This document shows, in pieces, positions 7,355-13,635 of a stretch of DNA of 22,982 bases. The notes below the pieces were generated by a model. That model was not told the origin of the DNA. It was given only the letters and a program-made list of their open reading frames with translations, and searched no databases. The stretch's first letter is position 1. Each line of letters opens with the position of its first letter. The translations under genes and the position numbers were made by a program. This stretch comes from a virus: positions 1 to 22,982 of the IMG/VR virus record IMGVR_UViG_3300042332_002047; one strand, 5' to 3'.

Positions 7355-7370
7355 GGTCTCAGGTGAGACC
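7355..7370. promoter_or_regulatory. Palindromic operator GGTCTCA-GG-TGAGACC
   Basis: Perfect 7-bp arms around a 2-bp centre, lying between the -10 box (7371-7376) and the GTG start (7349). A protein bound here would cover the transcription start of the nuclease gene. The motif recurs near the primase gene (2712-2870). Confidence 0.75.
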
Positions 7371-7399
7371 ATTGTAGAAGGCGCGCCTTGCGAAGCCAA
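7371..7399 (-). promoter_or_regulatory. Sigma-70-type promoter for the nuclease gene
   Basis: Read on the minus strand: -35 TTGGCT (7399-7394), a 17-bp spacer, and -10 TACAAT (7376-7371). The -10 differs from consensus at one base. The expected start lies inside or just after the operator palindrome at 7355-7370, so repression by that site is likely. Confidence 0.7.
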
Positions 7400-7443
7400 G
7401 ACTCAGGGGCAGGCCTGCCTGACTTTGCGATGCACGCGCCAAC

Positions 7444-7479
7444 AAAAAACGCCCCAGGCGGAGAAGGCCCAGGGCGTTT
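7444..7479 (-). terminator. Intrinsic terminator, leftward
   Basis: AAACGCCC (7447-7454) pairs with GGGCGTTT (7472-7479) around a GC-rich loop. On the minus strand the hairpin is followed by a run of T (complement of the A run 7444-7449, then TGTT). It would end transcription arriving from the leftward array to the right, leaving the nuclease gene to its own promoter. Confidence 0.75.
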
Positions 7480-7594
7480 GAAGATGTCTTCCCCTGAAGC
7501 TGAAGGTCCCAATCTCCAGCCAGGCTTCCTGAGCTGACAGCTTCAAGGAAGCACCTCCGTGCCCGTCTCTTGCGGGGCGGAAGGCTTGGCTACT

Positions 7595-7846
7595 TTAGCA
7601 GCTGGGAGGCTCCGCCAACTCTCTGAGACACTCGTCCACTTCAGTGCCCTCAATGTGGTCGTAAGCCAATGCGGCCATGTTCCAGCACCCCGCTTCGGCC
7701 GGATGGGTAGCTTCGTAGAACTTGAAGTCGGCTGATTGTTCACAGCCTTGCATTTTGTAGAACTGTCGTGCCAATGCGTTGCACTCGTCAACAATTTGCT
7801 GATCGCTTCTTGGCTTGCTGCTATGCGGGGCGCACCAGGCTGTCAT
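7595..7846 (-). CDS. Hypothetical small protein (83 aa)
   Basis: ATG at 7846 overlaps the previous stop as ATGA. The core IVDECNALARQFYKMQGC, then FKFYEATHPAEAGCWNMAALAYDHIEGTEVDECLRELAE, reads as a compact helical domain; the pattern FYxATHPxExxxWxxAxxAxxxIxxTEVDxCL recalls small proteins I associate with cyanobacteria and their phages. Function unknown. It is the last gene of the leftward array before the terminator at 7444-7479. Confidence 0.75.
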   Translation of the reverse strand: MTAWCAPHSSKPRSDQQIVDECNALARQFYKMQGCEQSADFKFYEATHPAEAGCWNMAALAYDHIEGTEVDECLRELAEPPSC

Positions 7847-8832
7847 ACCGCCCGCTCCGCAGGGGCCGCCTCAAGGGCCGCCAGGATCAACGCTTTGTCA
7901 GTGGAGGTGAAATAGGCCCGGCCGTCCTTGACTCTCGCGATCGCTTGGTCTTTGAGCACCGAGGGATCGGGCTTCCAGCCGGGGGTGTGCATCCAGGGCA
8001 GCTGAGGGGAACAGGAAGCGTGCCCATTGAATGCAGCCACGCTCCAGGTCAGCCAGCGAGAATCTTTCAGGACCTGGATCGTGCCCAGGGCGTCTGCATC
8101 TTCCGGCCCCGGCGGCCTGTGGGTAATGCCTTTTGTCGGCATCCGATGGGCCTCTTCGAGGTCGGGCGTTGGAGCTGCTGGAGGGGTGAGCTGGAACGCT
8201 GGAGCGTCGGACGGGTTGAGGGTTCTTTCCTTCACGGTGACGTAGGTGGGGCCTTGGCCAAACTTGACTTCCGTCCAGTGCGTTTCCATGAGGGAATGTC
8301 CATAAATGCAGCGTCCGTCGACGTAGTACCAGGCGGCGGTTGGAGTCTTGACGCAGGCGAGTCTGTCCTTGTTTTGGATAGCCGCCGCAAGGCAGTGTTG
8401 GCTAGGGAGATCCAGCGCAAGGCTCAGCGCAAGGCCCAAAGCGTGCTCGCGCTCGCTTATGGCTTTGTTGATGGCTTTTTCGAGCGCCTGGTCAATGTTC
8501 ATGGCAGAAATTGCAAGTGGGTCGGTTAAGCGGGCCACGCCCCTGGTGAAACGGACGTCGGTGATCCTGCCCTGGAGGTCTTGCCTCCAGTCGACGGTCA
8601 TGTCAGGCCAGTCTTCGAAAGCAGGAATGCCAACAGAGGTCTTCAAGTAGTCGCCGGTTCCGGAAAAGTTGCCGCTAGAGCAAAGCAAGGTCTCCGGCCG
8701 GCTGGCCCCCGGCAGTGGCGCATCGCTGAACTTGGTGCCGCCATCGCGCTGGAAGGCTACCTTGATGGTGCGAGCGTCTTGGCCAATGGCCTCGATGGTG
8801 GTTTTCGGTGGGGAGGGTTGAGACTCGTTCAT
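7843..8832 (-). CDS. Hypothetical protein with RPP-EDAD C-terminal module (329 aa)
   Basis: ATG at 8832, with ATGA overlaps at both ends. The N-terminal two thirds are a mixed alpha/beta sequence with no known motif. The C-terminal part (about 230-322) contains ITHRPPGPEDADALGTIQV, WLTWSVAAFNG, PWMHTPGWKP and a terminal LK..A / LILAALEAA helix. The same order of motifs appears in the 143-residue protein at 13632-14063, so the two are probably related by domain duplication. I recall similar C-terminal modules in cyanobacterial and phage hypotheticals. No function is known to me. Confidence 0.8.
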   Translation of the reverse strand: MNESQPSPPKTTIEAIGQDARTIKVAFQRDGGTKFSDAPLPGASRPETLLCSSGNFSGTGDYLKTSVGIPAFEDWPDMTVDWRQDLQGRITDVRFTRGVARLTDPLAISAMNIDQALEKAINKAISEREHALGLALSLALDLPSQHCLAAAIQNKDRLACVKTPTAAWYYVDGRCIYGHSLMETHWTEVKFGQGPTYVTVKERTLNPSDAPAFQLTPPAAPTPDLEEAHRMPTKGITHRPPGPEDADALGTIQVLKDSRWLTWSVAAFNGHASCSPQLPWMHTPGWKPDPSVLKDQAIARVKDGRAYFTSTDKALILAALEAAPAERAV

Positions 8833-9317
8833 TGGCTCGGCGGGGTGAAGGGTTGTCTATCCAGGTCGTCCCAGTCAGAGCTGGGATCGGGGGCGGGCTC
8901 TGTTCGGGCGTCGCCCATTGTGCCGGCCGTGTTGGCAAGCAGGTCCCTGCCTGCCTGGGCCTGGCGGTAGGCCCCCATCTCTTCGAGGGCGTCCCGTGTC
9001 AGGGGGGCGCAGGCTTTTATGAGGTCAGGGATCGAGCGGCTGCCCAGCTCTTTGTTGAGCCTGACCGAAAGCAAGGGCCCCAGCAGCGACAAGAAGCCTG
9101 TCGTGTACTGATCGACCTGGAAGGTGCGCAAGTTGGCGCCAGAATCGGTGAACCCGTCAATGTTGACGTCGAGGGATTTCAGGTGATCTAGCGCCTCTCG
9201 CTGGGTGTCAGCAATCTCCGTCAGCTTGGCGGATTGAAACTGCAGGTGATTACTAATGCCTTCAAGGTGATTGATCAAAATCTTCACCAGATCCGGCAAA
9301 GTCTGCGGGGTCGGCAT
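8829..9317 (-). CDS. Hypothetical protein (162 aa), helical
   Basis: ATG at 9317 gives MPTPQTLPDLVKILINHLEG; the frame stays open further upstream but that part is Ser/Pro-rich and reads as non-coding. The start lies 56 nt inside the preceding gene; a GTG at 9287 would shorten the overlap. Residues about 8-55 form a heptad-like helix (LVKILINHLEGISNHLQFQS, LTEIADTQREALDHLKSLDV), likely a coiled coil. A second part (FLSLLGPLLSVRLNKEL, LIKACAPLTRDALEEMG) is also helical, and the tail is acidic (PAPDPSSDWDDLD). It may oligomerise; no family is recognised. Confidence 0.7.
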   Translation of the reverse strand: MPTPQTLPDLVKILINHLEGISNHLQFQSAKLTEIADTQREALDHLKSLDVNIDGFTDSGANLRTFQVDQYTTGFLSLLGPLLSVRLNKELGSRSIPDLIKACAPLTRDALEEMGAYRQAQAGRDLLANTAGTMGDARTEPAPDPSSDWDDLDRQPFTPPSQ

Positions 9318-9564
9318 AGCTGGAATTGTCGAGGATGATAGAAGACCCGCGAAAAACGCGGGTGAGAAGCAGTGCCCCCCGCTGGATGGGGTCGAGGAGG
9401 GCCCAGGCGTGCTGGAGCACCTCCTCGTCGCAGCGGGAGAAAACTGCTTTGACGTCAGCCGGCCGCTGGGCCGACTCGAGTAGAGCAAGCGCTTCGGTTG
9501 CGGACAGCGATGACCAGCGGGGTGTCGAGGAAGTTACAGCAATCAGCGATGTCTCCGTCTCCAT
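9262..9564 (-). CDS. Hypothetical protein (100 aa) in a long out-of-frame overlap
   Basis: ATG at 9564, preceded by CCTTCCCT, the pyrimidine-rich context common here. The strongest coding signal is SLSATEALALLESAQRPADV followed by VFSRCDEEVLQHAWALLDPIQRGALLL, a helical repeat-like domain that recalls cyanobacterial hypotheticals. The frame is open to a possible start at 9612. It overlaps the preceding gene by 110 nt in a different frame, far more than the 4-nt overlaps elsewhere. A true overlap, a wrongly chosen start, or a frameshift splitting one original gene are all possible. Confidence 0.6.
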   Translation of the reverse strand: METETSLIAVTSSTPRWSSLSATEALALLESAQRPADVKAVFSRCDEEVLQHAWALLDPIQRGALLLTRVFRGSSIILDNSSYADPADFAGSGEDFDQSP

Positions 9565-9856
9565 AGGGAAGGCGCGCGCGAGTCGTGTGATCAAGGAAGC
9601 AGTAATAATCAAAGGCTTTTTCGGCCATCATCTCGTCACATGCTTGGAGATAGTCCTCTTTGGTGCGCTCCTCGGAGATCGTGACCGGCAGCACGAAGAT
9701 CACCTGGGTAGTCGTAATTGAAACAGGTCGCCCGCTAAGCCCGTACATCAGGGCGCCTTTGGCGGTCTCCTGCAAGGCGGACAACTGGTCGAGCGCCGAA
9801 GCGCTGGCCCCAGCGGAGCGTGCTGCTGCGGCCTGGTCGAGGAATTGAGAGTTCAT
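9455..9856 (-). CDS. Hypothetical protein (133 aa)
   Basis: ATG at 9856 (MNSQFLDQAAAARSAGASAS), with CTCCCC immediately upstream. A helical N-terminus is followed by beta-like VSITTTQVIFVLPVTISEE and TKEDYLQACDEMMAEKAFDYYCFLD, then ARLPYGDGDIADCCNFLDTP. The last 35 residues overlap the next gene and look less protein-like (RNRSACSTRVGPAAG), so the natural C-terminus may lie near LPYGDGD or in the other frame. It follows the ssDNA-binding protein gene by 74 nt. Function unknown. Confidence 0.6.
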   Translation of the reverse strand: MNSQFLDQAAAARSAGASASALDQLSALQETAKGALMYGLSGRPVSITTTQVIFVLPVTISEERTKEDYLQACDEMMAEKAFDYYCFLDHTTRARLPYGDGDIADCCNFLDTPLVIAVRNRSACSTRVGPAAG

Positions 9857-9930
9857 GGGGAGAAGAATTGAAGGTTGACGAATAGCATGGGGGTCAGCGA
9901 AGCGCGCCGCTGCCGCCAAGTCACGATCCA

Positions 9931-10650
9931 TCACCACTTATCAGCCGCCCCGGGGGCACCTGCAGTGGGAGCAACGCCCTGGGCGCCGAGGGCGTCGGTC
10001 GCTTCGGGAGGTTGGCCCTTGCCCTTGGAAGGCTTGCCCTTGGCCGTGGCAGGCCTGCCGGCGAACGGGTCAGCGCCGTCGAAGAGGGCTGGCAGCCAGA
10101 TCCCGTCGCGGGCCGCCTCCCAGCGTTCGATGGAATCGGGGTCGGCGGGCTTGAGGGCCGGGGTGGCGAAGTAGGCGGTGTCTTTTTTTAGGCCAGTGCG
10201 AGTGATCGAGAAGTAGTAAGGGGCAATGGAATCGCCCTCATACATGTAATCCTCAATGCCAAAAGTGCGCTCCATCTGTTCACGCAGCTTGAGCTGCGGA
10301 ATGAACAAAATCGAGAACTGACCGCTCTCCTTACTAAGGACTGTCATGGCGAGGAAATACTTCGGCTGGTCCTTCTCGCCGGTCCCCTTGTTCTTGCCCT
10401 CCCAAGTCAGACCGATGTCGTTAAGATACTCCTCGGGAAACTCCGGGAAGCGGCGAGTGCGCTTGGCGGTCTCAGAGAAGTATTCAAAGCCGCCGATTAC
10501 ATGCCCGGAAGCGTATGTGCCGCAAGGGCGCACGTTGATCGTCTCGCCGTCGGAGAGCTTAGAGGGGTCGATGTAGCGGGGATCGCCGCCGGAGTTCATC
10601 TCCTGCTTGCAGGTTTTGGCGTCTTTGTAGTTTGGTGGCAGCATGCTCAT
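9931..10650 (-). CDS. Probable phage ssDNA-binding protein (OB-fold)
   Basis: 239 residues; ATG at 10650, directly after ATCCCC (a second ATG lies two codons in). The pattern fits phage single-strand binding proteins: ETINVRPCGTYASGHVIGGF, a short variable part, KYFLAMTVLSKESGQFSILF, FIPQLKLREQMERTFG, and YFSITRTGLKKDTAYFATP. The last two recall the common phage motif of a beta-strand, an I-xQ-x-RxQ helix and TRTGxG-DTxY. The tail is Pro/Gly/Lys-rich and disordered (DPFAGRPATAKGKPSKGKG), ending ADKW. It would coat ssDNA at the phage fork, alongside the second SSB at 11357-12007. No structure or search supports this beyond motif memory. Confidence 0.65.
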   Translation of the reverse strand: MSMLPPNYKDAKTCKQEMNSGGDPRYIDPSKLSDGETINVRPCGTYASGHVIGGFEYFSETAKRTRRFPEFPEEYLNDIGLTWEGKNKGTGEKDQPKYFLAMTVLSKESGQFSILFIPQLKLREQMERTFGIEDYMYEGDSIAPYYFSITRTGLKKDTAYFATPALKPADPDSIERWEAARDGIWLPALFDGADPFAGRPATAKGKPSKGKGQPPEATDALGAQGVAPTAGAPGAADKW

Positions 10651-10713
10651 GGGGATTCAGTCCTTTGGCGGGGACTCGCGTGGTGTGTGGGTTGAGTTGA
10701 GCGTGAGACAGGA

Positions 10714-10998
10714 TTAGACGATGTACCAGTCCTGGGCCAACATGTCGCCTTGGCTGGGCAGCCAGGGAATGCGATGGCCTTGAACCGTGTGAATGAAGAC
10801 GTAAGGAAAAGTCATAGGATCGAACCCGGATTTGTGGGGCTGAGCCAGCTGGATGAATTGGCCTGGGCCATTCCATCCGCGGCGAGACCAGCAGCGTCCG
10901 AAACGAGGGCCTTCAACGCCTTCGTAATCGGGAGAGCAAGTGGCGATCGCGTCGTTGAAGTCGGCGATTACTGCAGCGAAAGAATCGTTTTGTTCCAT
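10714..10998 (-). CDS. tad2: Tad2-like (DUF2829) Thoeris anti-defence protein
   Basis: 94 residues from the ATG at 10998 (CTCTTCCC upstream); an ATG at 11073 would add 25 residues. The family signature is clear at both ends: RCWSRRGWNGPGQFIQLAQ (about 35-53) and MTFPYVFIHTVQGHRIPWLP then SQGDMLAQDWYIV at the C-terminus, matching the DUF2829 pattern RxGWNGKGxFI ... W.xSQxDMLAxDWxx. Tad2 proteins of this family bind and hold the Thoeris signal (glycocyclic ADP-ribose) and stop ThsA activation; some homologues bind other cyclic nucleotides. The N-terminal part, about 35 residues including SFAAVIADFNDAIATC, is somewhat longer than the usual lead into RxGWNG. It lies next to an Acb2-like gene. Not every DUF2829 protein need be an inhibitor. 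Confidence 0.8.
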   Translation of the reverse strand: MEQNDSFAAVIADFNDAIATCSPDYEGVEGPRFGRCWSRRGWNGPGQFIQLAQPHKSGFDPMTFPYVFIHTVQGHRIPWLPSQGDMLAQDWYIV

Positions 10999-11057
10999 GG
11001 GAAGAGTGCAGTAGCGGTGGGTTTCGGTGAGAAGGGCGAAGCAGGGATTGTGCCGGC

Positions 11058-11288
11058 CTAGGTAGGCGTGCATTGTCCCCGCCGGGCGATGGCGGCGTTG
11101 GCCCAAAAAATAGCCTGCTCAAGATTGGTCAGAGCCAGAGAAGTCTCCCGGCAGTCAGGGCAGGACTCGTTAATCAGCATGGCAAGAGTTTTGCCCTCAA
11201 ATCGCAAGGCCTCGTAGAGCTGTGGCTGCCCTTCCTTAGGGGCGTGATAGCTGAATCGAGTGGTGATCTCTTCGTGGGAAACGGGCAT
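11058..11288 (-). CDS. acb2: Acb2/Tad1-hairpin family cyclic-nucleotide sponge
   Basis: 76 residues from the ATG at 11288. The core matches the Acb2/Tad1 hairpin domain as I know it: RFSYHAPKEGQPQLYEALR (11-29), a helix with TLAMLINESCPDCRETSLAL (34-53), and TNLEQAIFWANAAIARRG (54-71). The YHxP, YExLR, C/SxP-xxRExSLAxTxLExAxxWANAAIAR series is diagnostic. Acb2 forms hexamers that soak up cyclic di- and trinucleotides made by CBASS cyclases; the same domain occurs in Tad1, which takes Thoeris signals. A TTG at 11360 overlapping the SSB stop would add 24 residues. The Tad2-like gene follows at once, so both may be made together. No extra beta-domain is seen, which fits Acb2 better than Tad1. 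Confidence 0.88.
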   Translation of the reverse strand: MPVSHEEITTRFSYHAPKEGQPQLYEALRFEGKTLAMLINESCPDCRETSLALTNLEQAIFWANAAIARRGQCTPT

Positions 11289-11356
11289 GGCGTTACTGGA
11301 ATCAGAGAGCAAGTGTTGCATGAAGCCTTCGGGGCCAGGGCCGAACAGGACTGAAG

Positions 11357-12007
11357 TCAACTCCAGTCCGCCGGCATCGGCGGCGCATCGCTGCCGTCGA
11401 AGTCAGCGTTGGAGTAGCCGGCGGCTTCCTTGCCATCAGCGGCGTCGTGGCCGCGGGCCCTGGCGTGGAAGCGCAGGACCCGAACCTTGACTTCCACGAA
11501 GGGGGTGCCCTCTTTGGAAGCGCGCATCTCAAGGATGCCGCTGGCGGTGACCAAGGCTCCTTTGGGGGCATCAAGTAGTCGCTCGCGGTTGGCGCCAAAG
11601 CAGCGGATGCGGAACCAATCGACCTTCTCTTCGCCGTTCTCCAGGCGGTTGACCGCCAGGGACGAAGAATCGGACTGTTCGGCCCCCCGAACCTGGCCGG
11701 ACAGGCGCCCGGTCACGGACACCTCGTTGAGGAACTGGTCTTCGTGGCCCTTGCAAATGGAGCGCAGGTTCATGACCGGCAAGTTGCCATCACCATCGAG
11801 GGTGATGTCGCCGGTCAGGATGACAAGGTTGCCGACCTCTTGGCCAAGCAAGCTGTTGGCGGTGGCAGAGCCAGGCCGGGCAACAACCCGAAGCTGGATC
11901 TTCTGGGCGTCGTCCGTGAGTGTCTCGCAGGTAGCGAGCTCGTTGCCGGAGACCGCCTCTAGTGTGGGCCGAGAGGCGATCTTGGTGAGAACTGAGGCCG
12001 TGCTCAA
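11357..12007 (-). CDS. Single-stranded DNA-binding protein with two OB folds
   Basis: 216 residues from a TTG at 12007 (CCCAACC upstream); no in-frame ATG fits. A first OB-like unit spans about 1-85 (LATCETL, IQLRVVARP, GNLVILTGDITLDGDGNLPV) and a second about 92-184 (NEVSVTGRLSG, VDWFRIRCFGANRERLLD, GALVTASGILEMRASKEG, FVEVKVRVLRF). The second is the more SSB-like: WFRIRCFG and GALVTASGILE are typical of bacterial SSB. The tail ends SDAPPMPADWS, a short acidic/proline tip resembling the partner-docking end of SSB but not the canonical DDDIPF. A two-OB SSB could work as a dimer rather than a tetramer. The genes on both sides are the clamp-like protein and Acb2-like protein. Confidence 0.75.
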   Translation of the reverse strand: MSTASVLTKIASRPTLEAVSGNELATCETLTDDAQKIQLRVVARPGSATANSLLGQEVGNLVILTGDITLDGDGNLPVMNLRSICKGHEDQFLNEVSVTGRLSGQVRGAEQSDSSSLAVNRLENGEEKVDWFRIRCFGANRERLLDAPKGALVTASGILEMRASKEGTPFVEVKVRVLRFHARARGHDAADGKEAAGYSNADFDGSDAPPMPADWS

Positions 12008-12018
12008 GGTTGGGAGCG

Positions 12019-12756
12019 TCAGGGCTCAGCCAGTGTAGTCGTTGTGCAACGTGTGTCTCGAATCTGGCCGGACGCAAGTGAGTCCAAGCTCCAGCGGTGC
12101 ACCCAGCCGGGCGGCGGCGGAACGGGTTGCGCTGTCTGAGGCATCAGCATCAAAAGCAGCCCGGTGCTTTGCATCCGGACCGTTTTCTTCTTCGCTGTTT
12201 CGTCCTCGACCGCGGCTTCGATGTTGATCAACAAGGGGCCGCCGCTCATCCCGACCAGGGAGACGGAGTCACCCAGTCCTTCGGCGGCGCGCAGGGCTTG
12301 CAGTAGCAGCTTGGCGTCGTAGCGACCGCAGGCATCCACTTGCTGGCCCATGCCCTCCCAGTGGGCGACCAGGCGGGCGACCACGCCGTGGACGTCCGGG
12401 AAGGCAATCGTGCTCACCGGCGGAGCGGACATCTCGACGGTCTTGCCGGCCTTGGTCTTGAGCGGCGTCGTAACCGCAGCGATCCCGGTCTCGGTGTCGA
12501 TGCTCAAGGTGCGCGGGCCACTCTTGAGCCCCCGACTGGCGGCGGCCAGCTCGCTGGTGGGAATGAAAACGACCGGTTCGTCGATGGTGCCAGATTCGTC
12601 GTAGCCGACGAAGGTCAAAGCCCCGCGATCGGAGGAAGACGCGATGACGCCGACGCCGCGAGGGCCTGGGCAGAAATAGATTCCCTGGTAGGGGGCATAG
12701 CTGCCAGCAAAGTCCGCGCCGACGGCGAACAGGCGGCTTTCACAGTTCAGCTGCAT
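12019..12756 (-). CDS. Possible sliding-clamp-like protein (DNA polymerase III beta-like)
   Basis: 245 residues; ATG at 12756. It reads as beta-rich with clamp-like pieces: GVGVIASSSDRGALTFVGYDES near the N-terminus, TLSIDTETGIAAVTT in the middle, VDACGRYDAKLLLQALRAA, then SGGPLLINIEA and MQSTGLLLMLMPQTAQ late in the protein. In bacterial beta clamps the matching places carry a changing-function DGxRL strand, SRPLLI-like turn and the terminal YLLMPMR motif. At 245 residues it is shorter than the 360-400 of bacterial beta and closer to a phage version with two domains. Its place beside the SSB fits replication. The match is by pattern only and could be wrong. Confidence 0.5.
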   Translation of the reverse strand: MQLNCESRLFAVGADFAGSYAPYQGIYFCPGPRGVGVIASSSDRGALTFVGYDESGTIDEPVVFIPTSELAAASRGLKSGPRTLSIDTETGIAAVTTPLKTKAGKTVEMSAPPVSTIAFPDVHGVVARLVAHWEGMGQQVDACGRYDAKLLLQALRAAEGLGDSVSLVGMSGGPLLINIEAAVEDETAKKKTVRMQSTGLLLMLMPQTAQPVPPPPGWVHRWSLDSLASGQIRDTRCTTTTLAEP

Positions 12757-12929
12757 GGTGCGTGTGGGGAAGGGCAGATGGCGTACAGCCAGCGCCAGCG
12801 GAAAGGACTAGCAATGGCAAGCAGGCGCTGGTTGCTCCTCTCGAGTTCAACAGGTTCGATTAACGGATTCCAAAAAGGCTCAAGAGGCTGGTCGTCAGCA
12901 AGACGAATCAGCACGGCGCGCTGTCGCAT
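12747..12929 (-). CDS. Hypothetical small protein (60 aa)
   Basis: ATG at 12929 after GGGTTCC; the stop lies 10 nt inside the clamp-like gene. The product MRQRAVLIRLADDQPLEPFW then a helical LERSNQRLLAIASPFRWRWL reads like a real small protein rather than a shadow: few Ser/Pro runs, good hydrophobic pattern. I recognise no family. The 120 bp upstream, up to the rightward gene at 13050, must hold its promoter and that of the rightward gene if both are used. Confidence 0.55.
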   Translation of the reverse strand: MRQRAVLIRLADDQPLEPFWNPLIEPVELERSNQRLLAIASPFRWRWLYAICPSPHAPCS

Positions 12930-13049
12930 GGAACCCGGCGGGAGGCAGGATGGCCAAGGTAGACCCTATGGCTGCCCCCTGTCAGCAAGCTTGCGGCAGG
13001 CTGGAAACCGTGCTCCTGGACTAGCCTGGTTGTAACTGCATTGATCACG

Positions 13050-13352
13050 ATGGCCGCCTTCGTGGTTCTCCCCGAGCTGCTGGCCATGGGTCCGACCTTC
13101 CGGGTTGGGGAAGGGTTGATCGTGCATGTTCGGGACGTGGATAATCGCCCCGGCGCAGTGGACGTGAAGTTGGAAGCTTCGCCTGGAGGGCGCTGGAATT
13201 TCATCCATGAATGGAATCAAACGAACCCACCCCTGCTGGAGGAATGGGCCCGAGAGCTAGTGCTATCGCTCAATCGGATGGCGGCGGAGGGGATGCCTCA
13301 AGCGGAGCTGTGGCATCCGGATCCGGGTTCATTAGTGCCAGTGCGCTGTTGA
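13050..13352 (+). CDS. Hypothetical protein on the opposite strand (100 aa)
   Basis: A rightward frame, ATG at 13050 (a TTG at 13041 would add three residues). MAAFVVLPELLAMGPTFRVG, then LIVHVRDVDNRPGAVDVKLE, GGRWNFIHEWN, and a helix PLLEEWARELVLSLNRMAAE give a beta-beta-alpha pattern with normal composition. The leftward frames over the same bases are Ser/Pro/Arg-rich and look like shadows. Its last 83 nt run into the end of the convergent gene 13270-13635. No Shine-Dalgarno is seen. It is one of only three rightward genes here. Confidence 0.55.
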   Translation: MAAFVVLPELLAMGPTFRVGEGLIVHVRDVDNRPGAVDVKLEASPGGRWNFIHEWNQTNPPLLEEWARELVLSLNRMAAEGMPQAELWHPDPGSLVPVRC

Positions 13353-13635
13353 TGCGCTTGAGGCGATTCGCAAGGATGTCGCCGATGGCGTGCAGCGCCT
13401 CCAGCTTGGCAGCGGGGGCGTCGACTGCAGCGAGCTTGAGGCATCTGACGTTCAAGGCTTCGCAGGATGCCAGCCACTGAGCAGGTGGGTAGTTCTTGTG
13501 GCGATGGACGGAGACCTGAAAGTCTCTGCCTGGCGGGACAAGCAAGGTCCAAACGCGATGAGTGCGGTCCACTTCTCCCTGGCGGAAGGAGGTGGTGCCG
13601 ACAAAAAGGTCAACAAGGTCCATAGGGGCGCTCAT
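13270..13635 (-). CDS. Hypothetical protein (121 aa)
   Basis: ATG at 13635 preceded by CAACCCC and sharing ATGA with the upstream stop (13632); a second in-frame ATG is four codons in. MDLVDLFVGTTSFRQGEV, VWTLLVPPGRDFQVSVHRHK, then a helical AAKLEALHAIGDILANRLKR and a Pro/Ser tail. The gene converges on and overlaps the rightward gene for 83 nt, where it codes for the disordered tail. Function unknown. Confidence 0.75.
   Translation of the reverse strand: MSAPMDLVDLFVGTTSFRQGEVDRTHRVWTLLVPPGRDFQVSVHRHKNYPPAQWLASCEALNVRCLKLAAVDAPAAKLEALHAIGDILANRLKRINSALALMNPDPDATAPLEASPPPPSD

Noticed and set aside
7937-10950. GCGATCGC sites as proof of a cyanobacterial host
   Set aside because: Only two copies in 23 kb of GC-rich DNA, little above chance; used as a weak hint only.
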